A stretch of 64,000 nt of DNA from Salipiger profundus (GCF_001969385.1 NZ_CP014796.1:3551501-3615500); one strand, 5' to 3'. Shown: positions 1 through 9,205, counted from the stretch's first letter. A program made the numbers and translations. Notes: a model not told the origin generated them from the sequence alone.

Positions 1-230
1 TTCAGACCGTCCTTCTGCGAGAAGTCGGTCGCGTAGATCATGGCCGAAAGGATCTTGTCCTTCGAACTGCCGGCCTGCTCGAGCAGCGCCTCGATCTTGG
101 CGCAGACCTCTTCCGTCTGGCCCTTCATGTCCTTGCTGCGGTCGTCGGCGACGACGCCGCCGATGTAGACGGTGCCCGCGTGTTCGACGATGCGGTGGTG
201 GATCTTGGTCTGGACGGAACGGGTGATCAT
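1..230 (-). CDS. RidA family protein (partial, C-terminus off window)
   Basis: The first 76 codons of a RidA/YjgF-family protein; the rest lies beyond base 1. The family hydrolyses reactive enamines and imines released by PLP enzymes and amino-acid oxidases, or acts on related substrates. Visible family features are the N-terminal strand pattern with HAGTVYIGG and the segment SSKDKILSAMIYATDF. The ATG at 230 has an AAGGAGAG ribosome site about 5 bases upstream. It stands next to a LysR regulator and a large amine/imino-acid oxidation operon, whose imine products would be a natural substrate (inference). The catalytic arginine region is not in the window, so an active deaminase cannot be told from a non-catalytic paralogue. 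Confidence 0.85.
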   Translation of the reverse strand, partial: MITRSVQTKIHHRIVEHAGTVYIGGVVADDRSKDMKGQTEEVCAKIEALLEQAGSSKDKILSAMIYATDFSQKDGL

Positions 231-373
231 GGATCTCTCCTTGTTGCGGCCGCGGGGCCGATGTGAACGGCCCCGTGCTGTCGCGACGGGGCCTTGCGCG
301 GCATCATTCCCGCAGGGCGTGCAAGCCGCAAATGAGAAAAGATCGAAACCCCATCACCCAGGGTTATGCGGTG

Positions 374-1327
374 TCAGTAGATCGGCAGAGGAGGCAAGGC
401 CGCGACAGCCTCGGGGGCCGGGCGGAAGCGCGCCTCGATCCGGTCGAGTTCCTCGCGGATCTGGGTCAGCAGGAGGCCGGAGAGCATGGAAAGCGGCTCG
501 TGCGTCCGGGTGTAGAGCCACATTTCCTTCGCGGGCTTGGGCCAGACCGGGCGAAAGGTAAGCTGTTCCTCGCTCCAGCCGAGCGTGGCCAGTGCCGGCA
601 CCAGCGCAACGCCCTGTCCCTCGGCGACGAAGGTGCAGGCGGTGTCGGCCATCTGCACCCGGATCACCGGGTCGATGTCTTCGCCGACCTGCCGGAAGGC
701 CTCGGCGGTCACGGTGGTCGAAAGATCGTCGCGTCCGAGCGAGATGAACCGTTCCCGCGCGATCTCGCGCAGGTCGATGACGGGCTTGCGGGCAAGCGGA
801 TGACCGGGCGGAAGCGCGCAGACCATCGAGGTTTCGCGGAAGATCCGGCAATCGAGCCCCGAATGGCTCGTCGGGATGAGCGAGATGCCGAAATCCGCGA
901 CGCCCGTCAGCATCGACTCGTAGATCGCCCGCGAGCTGCGGGTTTCGATCGACAGGCGGACATCGGGACGGGCATCCAGGAAAGACGAAGCGATGAGCGG
1001 CAGGAACCGGAGGCTGAATGCGGGGTATGCCAGCACCGCGATCTCGCCCCGTTCGAGCTCGCGGATCGAGCGGGCGATGTTCTCGACACGGGCGACCCCG
1101 GTCAGCAGCTTCTCGGTCTCCAGGTAGAGCCGTTGCGCTTCGGATGTCGGATGCAGGCGACCGCCCGCGCGTTTGAAGAGCGCGAAGCCGCAACTGTCCT
1201 CGAATCCACGAATCAACTTCGTCACCGCCGGTTGGCTGATGAAGAGCGATTCCGCTGCGCGTGTAACGGAGCCGCACTTAATCACGGCGTTGAAGGCTTC
1301 GATTTGCCGCATATTTGCCCGCGCCAT
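374..1327 (-). CDS. LysR-family transcriptional regulator
   Basis: A 317-residue LysR-type regulator. The winged helix-turn-helix is at about residues 6-65 (MRQIEAFNAVIKCGSVTRAA, then SQPAVTKLIRGFE), followed by a LysR substrate-binding domain. The frame is open 15 codons further upstream, but the ATG at 1327 is preceded by GGAGAA at ideal spacing and gives the usual MARANMRQ start. It is divergent from the ABC importer/oxidoreductase operon that starts at 1437 and is the natural candidate for its regulator, with binding in the 109-bp gap between them. The co-inducer cannot be read from the sequence; the imported amine or amino acid is the likely one (inference). Confidence 0.9.
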   Translation of the reverse strand: MARANMRQIEAFNAVIKCGSVTRAAESLFISQPAVTKLIRGFEDSCGFALFKRAGGRLHPTSEAQRLYLETEKLLTGVARVENIARSIRELERGEIAVLAYPAFSLRFLPLIASSFLDARPDVRLSIETRSSRAIYESMLTGVADFGISLIPTSHSGLDCRIFRETSMVCALPPGHPLARKPVIDLREIARERFISLGRDDLSTTVTAEAFRQVGEDIDPVIRVQMADTACTFVAEGQGVALVPALATLGWSEEQLTFRPVWPKPAKEMWLYTRTHEPLSMLSGLLLTQIREELDRIEARFRPAPEAVAALPPLPIY

Positions 1328-1436
1328 GTTTTCTCCATAACCAGTTGGAATGGGTGACCCAAGTAAACTCATTTGAAAGCGCGGGCAATCCGCCGCTTCA
1401 TCAAGGCGTCACATACAACCAACAGGGACACCCGTG

Positions 1437-2465
1437 ATGAACAAGAAACTGGCACTTGCAGCCGTTCTGGGGCTGACCACCGCGCTTCCGGCCATGGCGC
1501 AGGACAAGACGCTGACCGTGGGCGGCTACGGCGGCTCGTTCGAGACGCTGATGAAAGAGCTCATCATCCCCGAATTCGAGAAGGCGCATGACGTCAGCAT
1601 CGCCTTCGTGCCCGGCAACTCGACCGAGAACCTCGCGCGGCTTCAGGCACAGCGCAACTCGCAGGAACTCGACGTCGTGATCCTCGACGACGGTCCGATG
1701 TACCAAGCCGACGCGCTCGGTTTCTGTGCGCCGATCGAGGACACCGAGGCCAAGGCAGACGTCTACGACATCGCGCGTCTCGGCGAGAACTCGATTGGTG
1801 TGGGCTTTGTCGCCACCGGCTTCACCTACAACACCGAGTGGTTCGAGCGCGAGGGCTGGGAGCCGCCGAAGAGCTGGCTCGACCTCCAGGACGAGAAATA
1901 CGAGGGTATCCTGTCCATTCCGCCGATCACCAACACCTACGGCCTGCACACGCTCGTGATGGCCGCGCGCCTTGCCGGCGGTGGCGAAGAGGACATCGAC
2001 CCCGGCTTCGAGGTGATGGCCAACGAGATCGCGCCGAACGTGCTGGTCTTCGAACCCTCGTCGGGCAAGATGTCCGAGCTTTTCCAGTCCGAAGAGATCG
2101 CGCTGTCGATCTGGGGCTCGGGCCGTACCAAGTCGCTCGCCGATACCGGCTTCCCGGCCGCCTTCGCCTATCCCGAAGAGGGCGCCGTTGCACTCATGAT
2201 CGCGGCTTGCCCGGTGGTCGACAGCGATGTGCCCGAGGAAGCACAGGCCTTCATCGACTACCTGCTCGATCCCGAGATCCAGGTGCGCCTGGCCGATGCC
2301 ATGGGCACGGGCCCGGTGAACACCACCGCCGAGCTTCCGCAGGAACTGGCCGAGACGCTGCCCTACGGTGACAAGATCGACAGCCTCGTGGCGGTCGACT
2401 GGGACACCATCAACCCGGCGCGGCAGGACTGGACCAGCCGCTGGGCCCGCGAAGTCGAGCGGTAA
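1437..2465 (+). CDS. ABC transporter periplasmic substrate-binding protein, PotD-like
   Basis: A 342-residue extracellular solute-binding protein of the spermidine/putrescine-type family. It has a clear Sec signal peptide (MNKKLALAAVLGLTTALPAMA, probable cut before QD at about residue 22), then TLTVGGYGGSFE, which begins the mature binding fold. A GTG three bases earlier (1434) is in frame, but the ATG at 1437 is preferred. It is the first gene of an apparently single operon with an ATPase, two permeases and four oxidoreductase genes. The family binds polyamines, opines and other small cationic or carboxylated compounds. Linked FAD dehydrogenases suggest that the ligand is oxidised on entry, but its identity is unknown. 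Confidence 0.9.
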   Translation: MNKKLALAAVLGLTTALPAMAQDKTLTVGGYGGSFETLMKELIIPEFEKAHDVSIAFVPGNSTENLARLQAQRNSQELDVVILDDGPMYQADALGFCAPIEDTEAKADVYDIARLGENSIGVGFVATGFTYNTEWFEREGWEPPKSWLDLQDEKYEGILSIPPITNTYGLHTLVMAARLAGGGEEDIDPGFEVMANEIAPNVLVFEPSSGKMSELFQSEEIALSIWGSGRTKSLADTGFPAAFAYPEEGAVALMIAACPVVDSDVPEEAQAFIDYLLDPEIQVRLADAMGTGPVNTTAELPQELAETLPYGDKIDSLVAVDWDTINPARQDWTSRWAREVER

Positions 2466-2540
2466 GTCATTCTTTTCCGGCAATAACAACACGGGCGGGG
2501 GCCTGCATGGCGCCCGTCCGACATCCTTTCGGGAGAGACG

Positions 2541-3608
2541 ATGACATTTCTCGTTCTTGACGGTCTGACCAAGACCTATGGCGACGTGCGGGCCGTCGAT
2601 AACCTGACCTGCACGGTCGAGAAGGGCGAGTTCGTCTCGCTGCTCGGCCCCTCCGGCTGCGGCAAGACAACGACGCTGCAGATGATCGCCGGCTTCACCT
2701 CGCCCACTGGCGGGCGGATCGAACTGGCCGGGCGCGACCTCGCGTCGATCCCGGCGCGGCAGCGCGGACTGGGGATCGTGTTCCAGACCTACGCGCTTTT
2801 CATGCACATGACAGTGCGCGAGAACGTGGCCTTCGGGCTCGAGATGCGCAAGGTGCCCAAGGCCGAGTTGACCCGGCGCGTGAACGACGCGCTCGAGATG
2901 GTCCACCTCGGCGCGCTTGCCGACCGCTATCCGCGCGCCATGTCCGGCGGTCAGCGGCAACGGGTGGCGCTTGCCCGCGCCCTGGTGATCGAGCCCGAGC
3001 TTCTGCTGCTCGACGAGCCGCTGTCGAACCTCGACGCCAAGCTGCGCGAGGAAATGCAGCTCGAGCTGCGCCGCATCCAGCGCGAGGCCGGGGTCACCAC
3101 CGTGATGGTCACCCACGACCAGTCCGAGGCACTCGCCATGTCCGACCGCGTGGTCGTGATGGACAAGGGCCGCCTTCAGCAGGTCGACAGTCCCTTCGAT
3201 GTCTACGAGACGCCGCGGTCGAGCTTCGTTTCCACTTTCCTCGGAAAAAGCAACAACTTCCCGGCCACTCTTCAGAGCAACGACGAGACCGGATCGGTCA
3301 TCCTGTCGGGCGGCCAGACGCTGCGCGGACCCAGGGTCTCGCATCTGCCGGGGCCTGTCGAGATCGCGGTGCGCCCCGAGCGCATCGAGCTTGTCGACGC
3401 CGGGGCCGGTCTTGTCTCGGGCACCGTGCGCGAGCGGATCTTCTTCGGCGCGCAGTGGATGCTCGCGGTCGAGACGCCGATGGGAGAGTTCCTCGTCGCC
3501 CGCCGCAACGCCGGGGCCCGCGAGGTCGAGATCGGATCGACCGTGCACCTCGCCTGGGCACCGCATGACCTGCGCATCCTTCCCGCCGAACACGAGGTGT
3601 CGGCATGA
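2541..3608 (+). CDS. ABC transporter ATP-binding protein, PotA-like
   Basis: A 355-residue ATPase subunit of a polyamine-type importer, acting on the cytoplasmic face of the membrane. Walker A is at residues 36-44 (GPSGCGKTT), the signature SGGQR at 135-139 and Walker B LLLLDE at about 154-159. A C-terminal TOBE-like region follows (about residues 270-350), as in PotA/PotG. The ATG at 2541 is preceded by GGGAGAGACG. It lies 75 bp after the binding protein and ends in a 4-base ATGA overlap with the first permease, showing translational coupling. Confidence 0.93.
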   Translation: MTFLVLDGLTKTYGDVRAVDNLTCTVEKGEFVSLLGPSGCGKTTTLQMIAGFTSPTGGRIELAGRDLASIPARQRGLGIVFQTYALFMHMTVRENVAFGLEMRKVPKAELTRRVNDALEMVHLGALADRYPRAMSGGQRQRVALARALVIEPELLLLDEPLSNLDAKLREEMQLELRRIQREAGVTTVMVTHDQSEALAMSDRVVVMDKGRLQQVDSPFDVYETPRSSFVSTFLGKSNNFPATLQSNDETGSVILSGGQTLRGPRVSHLPGPVEIAVRPERIELVDAGAGLVSGTVRERIFFGAQWMLAVETPMGEFLVARRNAGAREVEIGSTVHLAWAPHDLRILPAEHEVSA

Positions 3609-4453
3609 CGGCGCGCCCCTGGCTACTCTCCGCGCCGGCGCTGGTGCTTTTCGGAGTGCTGCTGCTGGTGCCGCTCGGGATGACCTTTGTCCTGAGCTTC
3701 AACAGCTTCGACTTCTACGAAGGCATCATTCCCACTTTCTCGTTCGAGAACTATGCCGAGGTTCTGGGCGACAGCTACTTCTGGGAAATCTTCGGACGGA
3801 CCTTCGGCATCGCGCTGGCCACCACCGCGATCTGTGCCCTGATCGGGGTGCCTCAGGCCTACATCCTCTACCGGCTTTCGCCGATGTGGCGTTCGATCGT
3901 GGTGCTGATCGTGATCGGCCCGCTGCTGATCTCGGTGGTGGTGCGCACGCTGGGCTGGGCGATCCTTCTGGGCAACCGGGGCGTCATCAACACCGCGCTC
4001 GAGAACTGGGGGCTGATCGAGCGGCCGATCAAGATGATGTATACCGAGGGCGGCATCGTGCTGGCGCTCGTGCATGTCTTCGTGCCGTTCATGGTGCTCG
4101 CCGTGTGGGCGGCGCTGCAGCGCAAGGACCCCTCGACGGAGGCCGCCGCCGAAAGCCTCGGCGCCTCGGCCTTCACCGTGTTCCGGCGCATCGTGCTGCC
4201 GCAGACCATCCCGGGCATCCTCTCGGGCTCGCTCATCGTGTTCTCGATGTCGGCCTCGGCCTTCGCGACGCCCGCCATCCTCGGCGGTCGCCGGGTGAAG
4301 GTGGTCGCCACCACGGTCTACGACGAATTTCTCAACACGCTCGACTGGCCGCTCGGCGCCGCCATCGCGATGCTGCTGCTCGCCTCGGTCATGGTCATCA
4401 TGCTGGCATGGAACCGGCTGGTCGAACGCCGCTACGGGGAGGCGCTGGAATGA
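3605..4453 (+). CDS. ABC transporter permease, PotB-like
   Basis: A 282-residue inner-membrane permease with about six hydrophobic segments. The first is at about residues 8-30, and the EAA loop (EAAAESLGASAFTVFRRI) is at about residues 179-196, where the ATPase docks. It belongs to the binding-protein-dependent permease family that pairs with a PotC-type partner. It overlaps the ATPase gene upstream and the second permease downstream by ATGA junctions, so the importer is probably made in fixed ratio. Confidence 0.92.
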   Translation: MTARPWLLSAPALVLFGVLLLVPLGMTFVLSFNSFDFYEGIIPTFSFENYAEVLGDSYFWEIFGRTFGIALATTAICALIGVPQAYILYRLSPMWRSIVVLIVIGPLLISVVVRTLGWAILLGNRGVINTALENWGLIERPIKMMYTEGGIVLALVHVFVPFMVLAVWAALQRKDPSTEAAAESLGASAFTVFRRIVLPQTIPGILSGSLIVFSMSASAFATPAILGGRRVKVVATTVYDEFLNTLDWPLGAAIAMLLLASVMVIMLAWNRLVERRYGEALE

Positions 4454-5253
4454 ACCGCAACGGACCCTTCGCGCTGATCTTCAACATCGCTTTCTGCACC
4501 TTCATGCTCGCGCCCATCGTGGTCGTGCTGGGTGTGTCCTTCACACCCGAGGGCTTCCTCGAGTTTCCGCCGAGCGGCATCTCGCTGCGCTGGTATCAGG
4601 CGATCCTCGACAACCCCGATTTCATCGCCGCGGCCTGGATCAGCCTCAAGCTTGCCTTGGCGGCAGCGACGCTGGCCTGCATTCTCGCGATCCCGGCGGC
4701 GCTGGCCATCGGGCAGGGCAAGTTCCGGGGGCGCGAGGCGCTGCAGGCGCTGTTCCTGTCGCCGCTCATGGTGCCGACGGTGGTGCTGGGCATCGCCTTC
4801 CTGCGCTTCCTGAGCCTCTTCGGGCTGAACGGCACGTTCGTCGGTCTCATGGCGTGCCATGCGATCATCATCACGCCGTTCATCCTGCGGCTGGTGCTGG
4901 CGGCGGTGGTCGGGCTCGACCGGACGGTCGAAAGCGCGGCCGAGAGCCTCGGGGCCGGGCGCTGGACGGTGTTCCGCCGCATCACCTTCCCGGCGATCCT
5001 GCCAGGCGTGGTCGGCGGCTGGGTGCTGGCCTTCATCACCAGCTTCGACGAGCTGACGGTGACGGTCTTCATCGTGAACCCCTCGACCACGACGCTGCCC
5101 GTGCGCATGTTCTCGCATATCACGCAGACGACAGATCCGCTGGTGGCCTCTGTTTCCTCGGTAACGGTGATCTTCAGCGTGGTGCTGATGGTGATCGTCG
5201 ACAGGCTCTACGGGCTCGACAGGCTCCTGATCGGAGAAGGCAAGAAGACATGA
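4450..5253 (+). CDS. ABC transporter permease, PotC-like
   Basis: A 267-residue second permease of the importer. The frame is open far upstream on the same strand, but the ATG at 4450, overlapping the stop of the preceding permease (ATGA), starts the family-typical MNRNGPFALIFNIAFCTFML segment. About six membrane segments and the EAA loop (ESAAESLGAGRWTVFRRITF, about residues 158-177) are visible. It completes a PotDABC-like set. Its own stop overlaps the start of the next gene, an FAD oxidoreductase, so transport and oxidation genes are translationally linked. Confidence 0.92.
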   Translation: MNRNGPFALIFNIAFCTFMLAPIVVVLGVSFTPEGFLEFPPSGISLRWYQAILDNPDFIAAAWISLKLALAAATLACILAIPAALAIGQGKFRGREALQALFLSPLMVPTVVLGIAFLRFLSLFGLNGTFVGLMACHAIIITPFILRLVLAAVVGLDRTVESAAESLGAGRWTVFRRITFPAILPGVVGGWVLAFITSFDELTVTVFIVNPSTTTLPVRMFSHITQTTDPLVASVSSVTVIFSVVLMVIVDRLYGLDRLLIGEGKKT

Positions 5254-6371
5254 ACTGGACTGGAAGCGCCGACACCATCGTCGTCGGTGGCGGGCTTGTC
5301 GGCACCGCCATCGCCTGGGGCCTCGCCCGCGAGGGCGAACGGGTGACGGTGATCGACGAGGGCGACGTGGCGCTGCGCGCCTCGCGCGGGAACTTCGGGC
5401 TGGTCTGGGTGCAGACCAAGGGCCGCAACCTGCCGGAATACGCGCGCTGGACCCGGCGCTCGGCCGACATCTGGCCCGAGTTCGCCGCCACGCTCACCGA
5501 GCAGACCGGGGTGGGCCCCGACTACCACAAGCCCGGCGGCATGATCCTCGCGCTCTCGGAAGAAGAGCTCGAGGGCATGCGCGAGACCAACCAGCGGATG
5601 CACAACGTCAACGGCGGGCAGGGCTACGGTGCCGAGATCCTCGACCGGGCCGAGCTCGAGAAGATGCTGCCGGGCATCGGCCCCGACGTGGTCGGCGGCT
5701 CCTACGGCAAGCACGATGGCCACGCCAGCCCGCTGCGGCTGCTGCGTTCGCTCACGGCGGGGCTGAAGGCGCAGGGTGTGCAACACGCCACCGACGGGCC
5801 AGTGACCGAGGTCGGCAAGGACGGCGAGGGCTTCTTCGCCAAGACCGCTTCGACCACCTATCGCGGCGCCAAGATCGTTCTCGCGGCGGGGCACGGCAAC
5901 AGCAAGCTCGCGCCGATGATCGGGCTCGACGTGCCGCTGCGGCCGGAAAAGGGCCAGATCCTCGTCACCGAGCGCTGCGCACCGTTCCTTCCGATGCCCA
6001 CCCACGTGGTGCGGCAGACCGACGAGGGGTCGATCATGATGGGCGACAGCCACGAGGACACCGGCTATTCCACGCGCTCCACGACGCCGCCGCTGACCGA
6101 CATCGCCCGCAACGCGGTGCGCTGCTTCCCGGCGCTGGCGAAGCTCCGGATCCTGCGAAGCTGGGCGGCGGTGCGCATTCTCAGCCCCGACGGCGGGCCG
6201 ATCTACGAACAGAGCCGCGAGATGCCGGGGGCCTTCTCGGTCAACTGCCACTCCGGCGTCACCCTTGCGGGCGCCCATGCCATGGCGCTGGCCCCGATGA
6301 TCGCGCGCGGCGCGCTCGATCCCGACATCGACATCTTTACGACCAGGAGGTTCCATGGCGAAGCGTATTGA
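5250..6371 (+). CDS. FAD-dependent oxidoreductase, DadA-like (first of two paralogues)
   Basis: A 373-residue member of the D-amino-acid oxidase/glycine-sarcosine oxidase superfamily. The dinucleotide-binding motif VVGGGLVG is at residues 11-18, with the acidic end of the second strand at VIDEGD. The C-terminal region retains RPEKGQI and a glycine-rich FAD contact. The start at 5250 overlaps the permease stop (ATGA). In heteromeric dehydrogenases of this class (opine oxidase, hydrogen cyanide synthase, D-hydroxyproline dehydrogenase) such a subunit oxidises the C-N bond. Here it precedes the small [2Fe-2S] gene and overlaps it by 17 bases. The substrate is not determinable; an amino acid, imino acid or opine is likely. 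Confidence 0.85.
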   Translation: MNWTGSADTIVVGGGLVGTAIAWGLAREGERVTVIDEGDVALRASRGNFGLVWVQTKGRNLPEYARWTRRSADIWPEFAATLTEQTGVGPDYHKPGGMILALSEEELEGMRETNQRMHNVNGGQGYGAEILDRAELEKMLPGIGPDVVGGSYGKHDGHASPLRLLRSLTAGLKAQGVQHATDGPVTEVGKDGEGFFAKTASTTYRGAKIVLAAGHGNSKLAPMIGLDVPLRPEKGQILVTERCAPFLPMPTHVVRQTDEGSIMMGDSHEDTGYSTRSTTPPLTDIARNAVRCFPALAKLRILRSWAAVRILSPDGGPIYEQSREMPGAFSVNCHSGVTLAGAHAMALAPMIARGALDPDIDIFTTRRFHGEAY

Positions 6372-6648
6372 GGACGGGGGCGAAACCGTCACCTTCACCT
6401 TCGAGGACCGGCCCATCGAGGCGCGCGCGGGCGACAGCGTTGCCGCGGCGCTCACGGCGGCGGGGGTGCGCAGCCTGCGCGACAGCGTCGTGTCGGGCGA
6501 GCCGCGCGGCATCTTCTGCATGATGGGGACCTGTTTCGACTGCCTGATGGAGATCGACGGCGTGCCGAACGTGCAGGCCTGTCGCACGCCGGTTGCGGCC
6601 GGCATGACGGTAAGCCGCCAGCATGGCGGCCCGGCGGTGGAAGGATGA
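6355..6648 (+). CDS. Small [2Fe-2S] ferredoxin-like subunit
   Basis: A 97-residue protein with four cysteines at 55, 60, 63 and 76, in the plant-type [2Fe-2S] pattern CMMGTCFDC...ACRT. It matches the small gamma-type subunit (HcnA-like, Fer2_4 type) that passes electrons inside multi-subunit FAD dehydrogenases. The start at 6355, after AGGAGG, lies 17 bases inside the upstream oxidoreductase. The stop overlaps the next start (ATGA). Its position between two FAD proteins supports assembly into one complex. Confidence 0.88.
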   Translation: MAKRIEDGGETVTFTFEDRPIEARAGDSVAAALTAAGVRSLRDSVVSGEPRGIFCMMGTCFDCLMEIDGVPNVQACRTPVAAGMTVSRQHGGPAVEG

Positions 6649-8054
6649 GCGAGATGATCCAGGACAAGACGACACCGCATATTTGCGACCTTGCGGTCAT
6701 CGGCGCTGGCCCGGCAGGCATGGCCGCGGCCACCACGGCGGCGAAGGCCGGGCTTTCGGTGGTGCTGCTCGACGAGGGCGAGGGCCCCGGCGGGCAGATC
6801 TATCGCAGCATCGAAGGTACGACCCCGGCGCGCGCCAAAGTGCTCGGCGCCGACTACAACGCCGGCGCGGCGCTGGCCCGCGCGCTACGCGAGGCCGATC
6901 TCACCTACCTGCCGCGCAGCACGGTGTGGAACATTTCGACCGACCGCGTGGTCGATTTCTCGCGTGATGGCGGCTCGTCCCAGTTGCAGGCGGGCTTCAT
7001 CCTCGTGGCCACCGGCGCGCTCGAGCGGCCCTCGCCGATCCCGGGCTGGACGAAGCCGGGCGTGACCACGGTGGGCGCGCTGCAGATCCTGCTCAAGTCG
7101 GCCGGCATCGTCGAGGAAGACGCCGCGCTCGCTGGCTCCGGCCCGTTGCTGTGGCTGGTCGCCAAGCAGATGATCGATGCGGGTGCGCCGCCCGTGGCCG
7201 TGGTCGAGACGACGCCGCGCGGGCGCATGTCGGCGGCGCTGCCGCATCTGGCGGGCGCGCTCAAGGGGCACCGCTACCTGCGCAAGGGGCTGTCGATGAT
7301 GCGCGCGGTGCGCCGCGCGGGCGTCCCCGTGCATCCCGCGGCGTCGGGGCTCGAGGTCATGGGCGATGCCGAGGCCACCGGCCTGCGCTTCACCTCGAAG
7401 GGGCGCACCCACGAGATCCGCGCCGCCCACGTGGCGCTGCATCAGGGCGTCGTGCCGAACCAGCAGGTCACACGGATGCTGCGCTGCGAGCATCACTGGG
7501 ATGCGGCGCAATATTGCTTCCGCCCGGTGGTCGACGCGCGCGGCCTGACGAGCGTCGAGAACGTCTACACCGCGGGCGATGGCGCCGGCATCATGGGGGC
7601 GGTCTCGGCCGCGCTGCAGGGGCGGCTCGCGGCGCTCGACATCGCCTCGAAACTCGGCAAGTCCGCGCCCGAGCGGGCCGACCGGCTCGAGGCGGCGCTG
7701 ACCCGCGACGGCGCGGTGCGCCCCTTCCTCGAGGCGCTCTACGCGCCCGCCGAGGAATTCGTGCTGCCCGGTGACGGCGTTACCGTCTGCCGCTGCGAGG
7801 AGATCACCGCGGGCGCGATCCGCGAGGCGGTCGATCTCGGCGCCCCGGGCCCGAACCAGGTGAAGAGCTTCCTGCGCTCGGGCATGGGGCCGTGCCAGGG
7901 CCGGGTCTGCGGGCTCGTGGTGGCCAACATCATCGCCGAGCGCCGGCACGCCGGGATGGACGACACCGGGTATTTCCGCATCCGTCCGCCGTTGAAGCCA
8001 ATGCAGCTGTCGGAGCTGGCGCAGTTCAAGCCGCTGGAAAAGCTGGAACCATGA
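6645..8054 (+). CDS. FAD/NAD(P)-binding oxidoreductase with C-terminal BFD-type cysteine domain, HcnB/OoxA-like
   Basis: A 469-residue protein. The N-terminal FAD motif GAGPAG is at residues 20-25, a second nucleotide-binding motif (GSGPL) lies near residue 164, and a C-terminal bacterioferritin-associated-ferredoxin-like domain has cysteines at 382, 384, 417 and 422 (CRC and CQGRVC). This is the architecture of the alpha subunit of opine oxidases, hydrogen cyanide synthase and D-hydroxyproline dehydrogenase. It probably takes electrons from the DadA-like subunit through the two iron-sulfur centres. ATGA overlaps on both sides tie it to its neighbours. Another ATG lies three codons in. Confidence 0.87.
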   Translation: MSEMIQDKTTPHICDLAVIGAGPAGMAAATTAAKAGLSVVLLDEGEGPGGQIYRSIEGTTPARAKVLGADYNAGAALARALREADLTYLPRSTVWNISTDRVVDFSRDGGSSQLQAGFILVATGALERPSPIPGWTKPGVTTVGALQILLKSAGIVEEDAALAGSGPLLWLVAKQMIDAGAPPVAVVETTPRGRMSAALPHLAGALKGHRYLRKGLSMMRAVRRAGVPVHPAASGLEVMGDAEATGLRFTSKGRTHEIRAAHVALHQGVVPNQQVTRMLRCEHHWDAAQYCFRPVVDARGLTSVENVYTAGDGAGIMGAVSAALQGRLAALDIASKLGKSAPERADRLEAALTRDGAVRPFLEALYAPAEEFVLPGDGVTVCRCEEITAGAIREAVDLGAPGPNQVKSFLRSGMGPCQGRVCGLVVANIIAERRHAGMDDTGYFRIRPPLKPMQLSELAQFKPLEKLEP

Positions 8055-9175
8055 TCTCGGGCGGAGAGCAGACCGCCGACCTCGTCATCATCGGCGGCGG
8101 CATCCACGGCTGTTCGGCGGCGATGTTTGCCGCGCCGCGGGGGCTCGACGTGATCGTCATCGAGAAGGACACGGTTGCGCGCCATGCCTCTGGCACGAAC
8201 GCGGGCGGCGTGCGCCGCCTCGGGCGGCATCTCGACGAGGTGCCGATCTCGCAGCATGCCATGGATATCTGGTACGGCCTGCCGGACATGGTCGAGGACG
8301 ACTGCGGCTTCCAGATCGCCCCACAGATCAAGGTGGCCGAGACCGAGGCCGAGCTCGACACGCTGCGCGAGCGCGCCGCCACCCTGCGCGGGATGGGCTT
8401 CGAGCACGAGGTAATCCTCGACCGCAGCGCCTTGCGCGAGCATCTGCCGGCGGTCGCGGACCATGTCGTCGGTGGCCTCGGCAGCCTGCGTGACGGCTTC
8501 GCGCAGCCCTACCAGACGACCTTCGCGATCTCGCGCCGGGCGAAACGCGACGGGGCGCGGATCTTCGAGGGCGAGGCGGTGACGGATGTCACGCGGGACG
8601 GCGGCGACTGGCTGGTCGAGACCGCCGGGCGCCGTTTTCGGGCGCCGAAGCTGCTCAACTGCGCCGGCGCATGGGCTGGACGCATCGCGGAACGGCTGGG
8701 CGAGCGTGCGCCGGTCGAGCCCATCGCGCCGATGATGCTGGTCACGGCGCGGCTGCCGCATTTCTGCGACGCGGTGGTCGGCGCCACGGGCCGACCGCTG
8801 TCGTTCAAGCAGATGCCCAATGGCACCGTGGTCATCGGCGGCGGTCGCCGGGGCAGGGCGGAGCCGTCGGACAACCTCACGGAGATGCTCTTTCCCGAGC
8901 TGCGCCTGACCGCCGAGACGGCGATGGAGATCTTCCCGATCATGCGTGGCGCGACCATCGTGCGCAGCTGGTCGGGCGTCGAGGGGCGGATGCCAGACGA
9001 CATCCCGGTGATCGGGCCCTCGGAGACCCACGAAGGGCTCTACCACGCCTTCGGTTTCTCGGCGCATGGCTTCCAGATGGGCCCGGGCGTGGGCGATATC
9101 ATGGCCGAGCTGATCGCGACGGGGGCGACGCAGGCGCCGATCCGGCCGTTCTCGATCGGCCGCTTCGCGCGGTAG
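8051..9175 (+). CDS. FAD-dependent oxidoreductase, DadA-like (second paralogue)
   Basis: A 374-residue D-amino-acid-oxidase-superfamily protein with the FAD motif GGGIHG at residues 15-20. The frame is open upstream, but the ATG at 8051 overlaps the previous stop and starts the typical MISGGEQTADLVIIGGG. It is clearly divergent from the paralogue at 5250-6371, so this is not a recent tandem duplication. The two DadA-like subunits may serve alternative substrates with a shared electron-transfer core, or both may be structural parts of one enzyme. It is the last gene before a strong hairpin terminator. Confidence 0.85.
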   Translation: MISGGEQTADLVIIGGGIHGCSAAMFAAPRGLDVIVIEKDTVARHASGTNAGGVRRLGRHLDEVPISQHAMDIWYGLPDMVEDDCGFQIAPQIKVAETEAELDTLRERAATLRGMGFEHEVILDRSALREHLPAVADHVVGGLGSLRDGFAQPYQTTFAISRRAKRDGARIFEGEAVTDVTRDGGDWLVETAGRRFRAPKLLNCAGAWAGRIAERLGERAPVEPIAPMMLVTARLPHFCDAVVGATGRPLSFKQMPNGTVVIGGGRRGRAEPSDNLTEMLFPELRLTAETAMEIFPIMRGATIVRSWSGVEGRMPDDIPVIGPSETHEGLYHAFGFSAHGFQMGPGVGDIMAELIATGATQAPIRPFSIGRFAR

Positions 9176-9205
9176 GGGCGCAGATGATATTCTACACGGC
9201 ATGAA

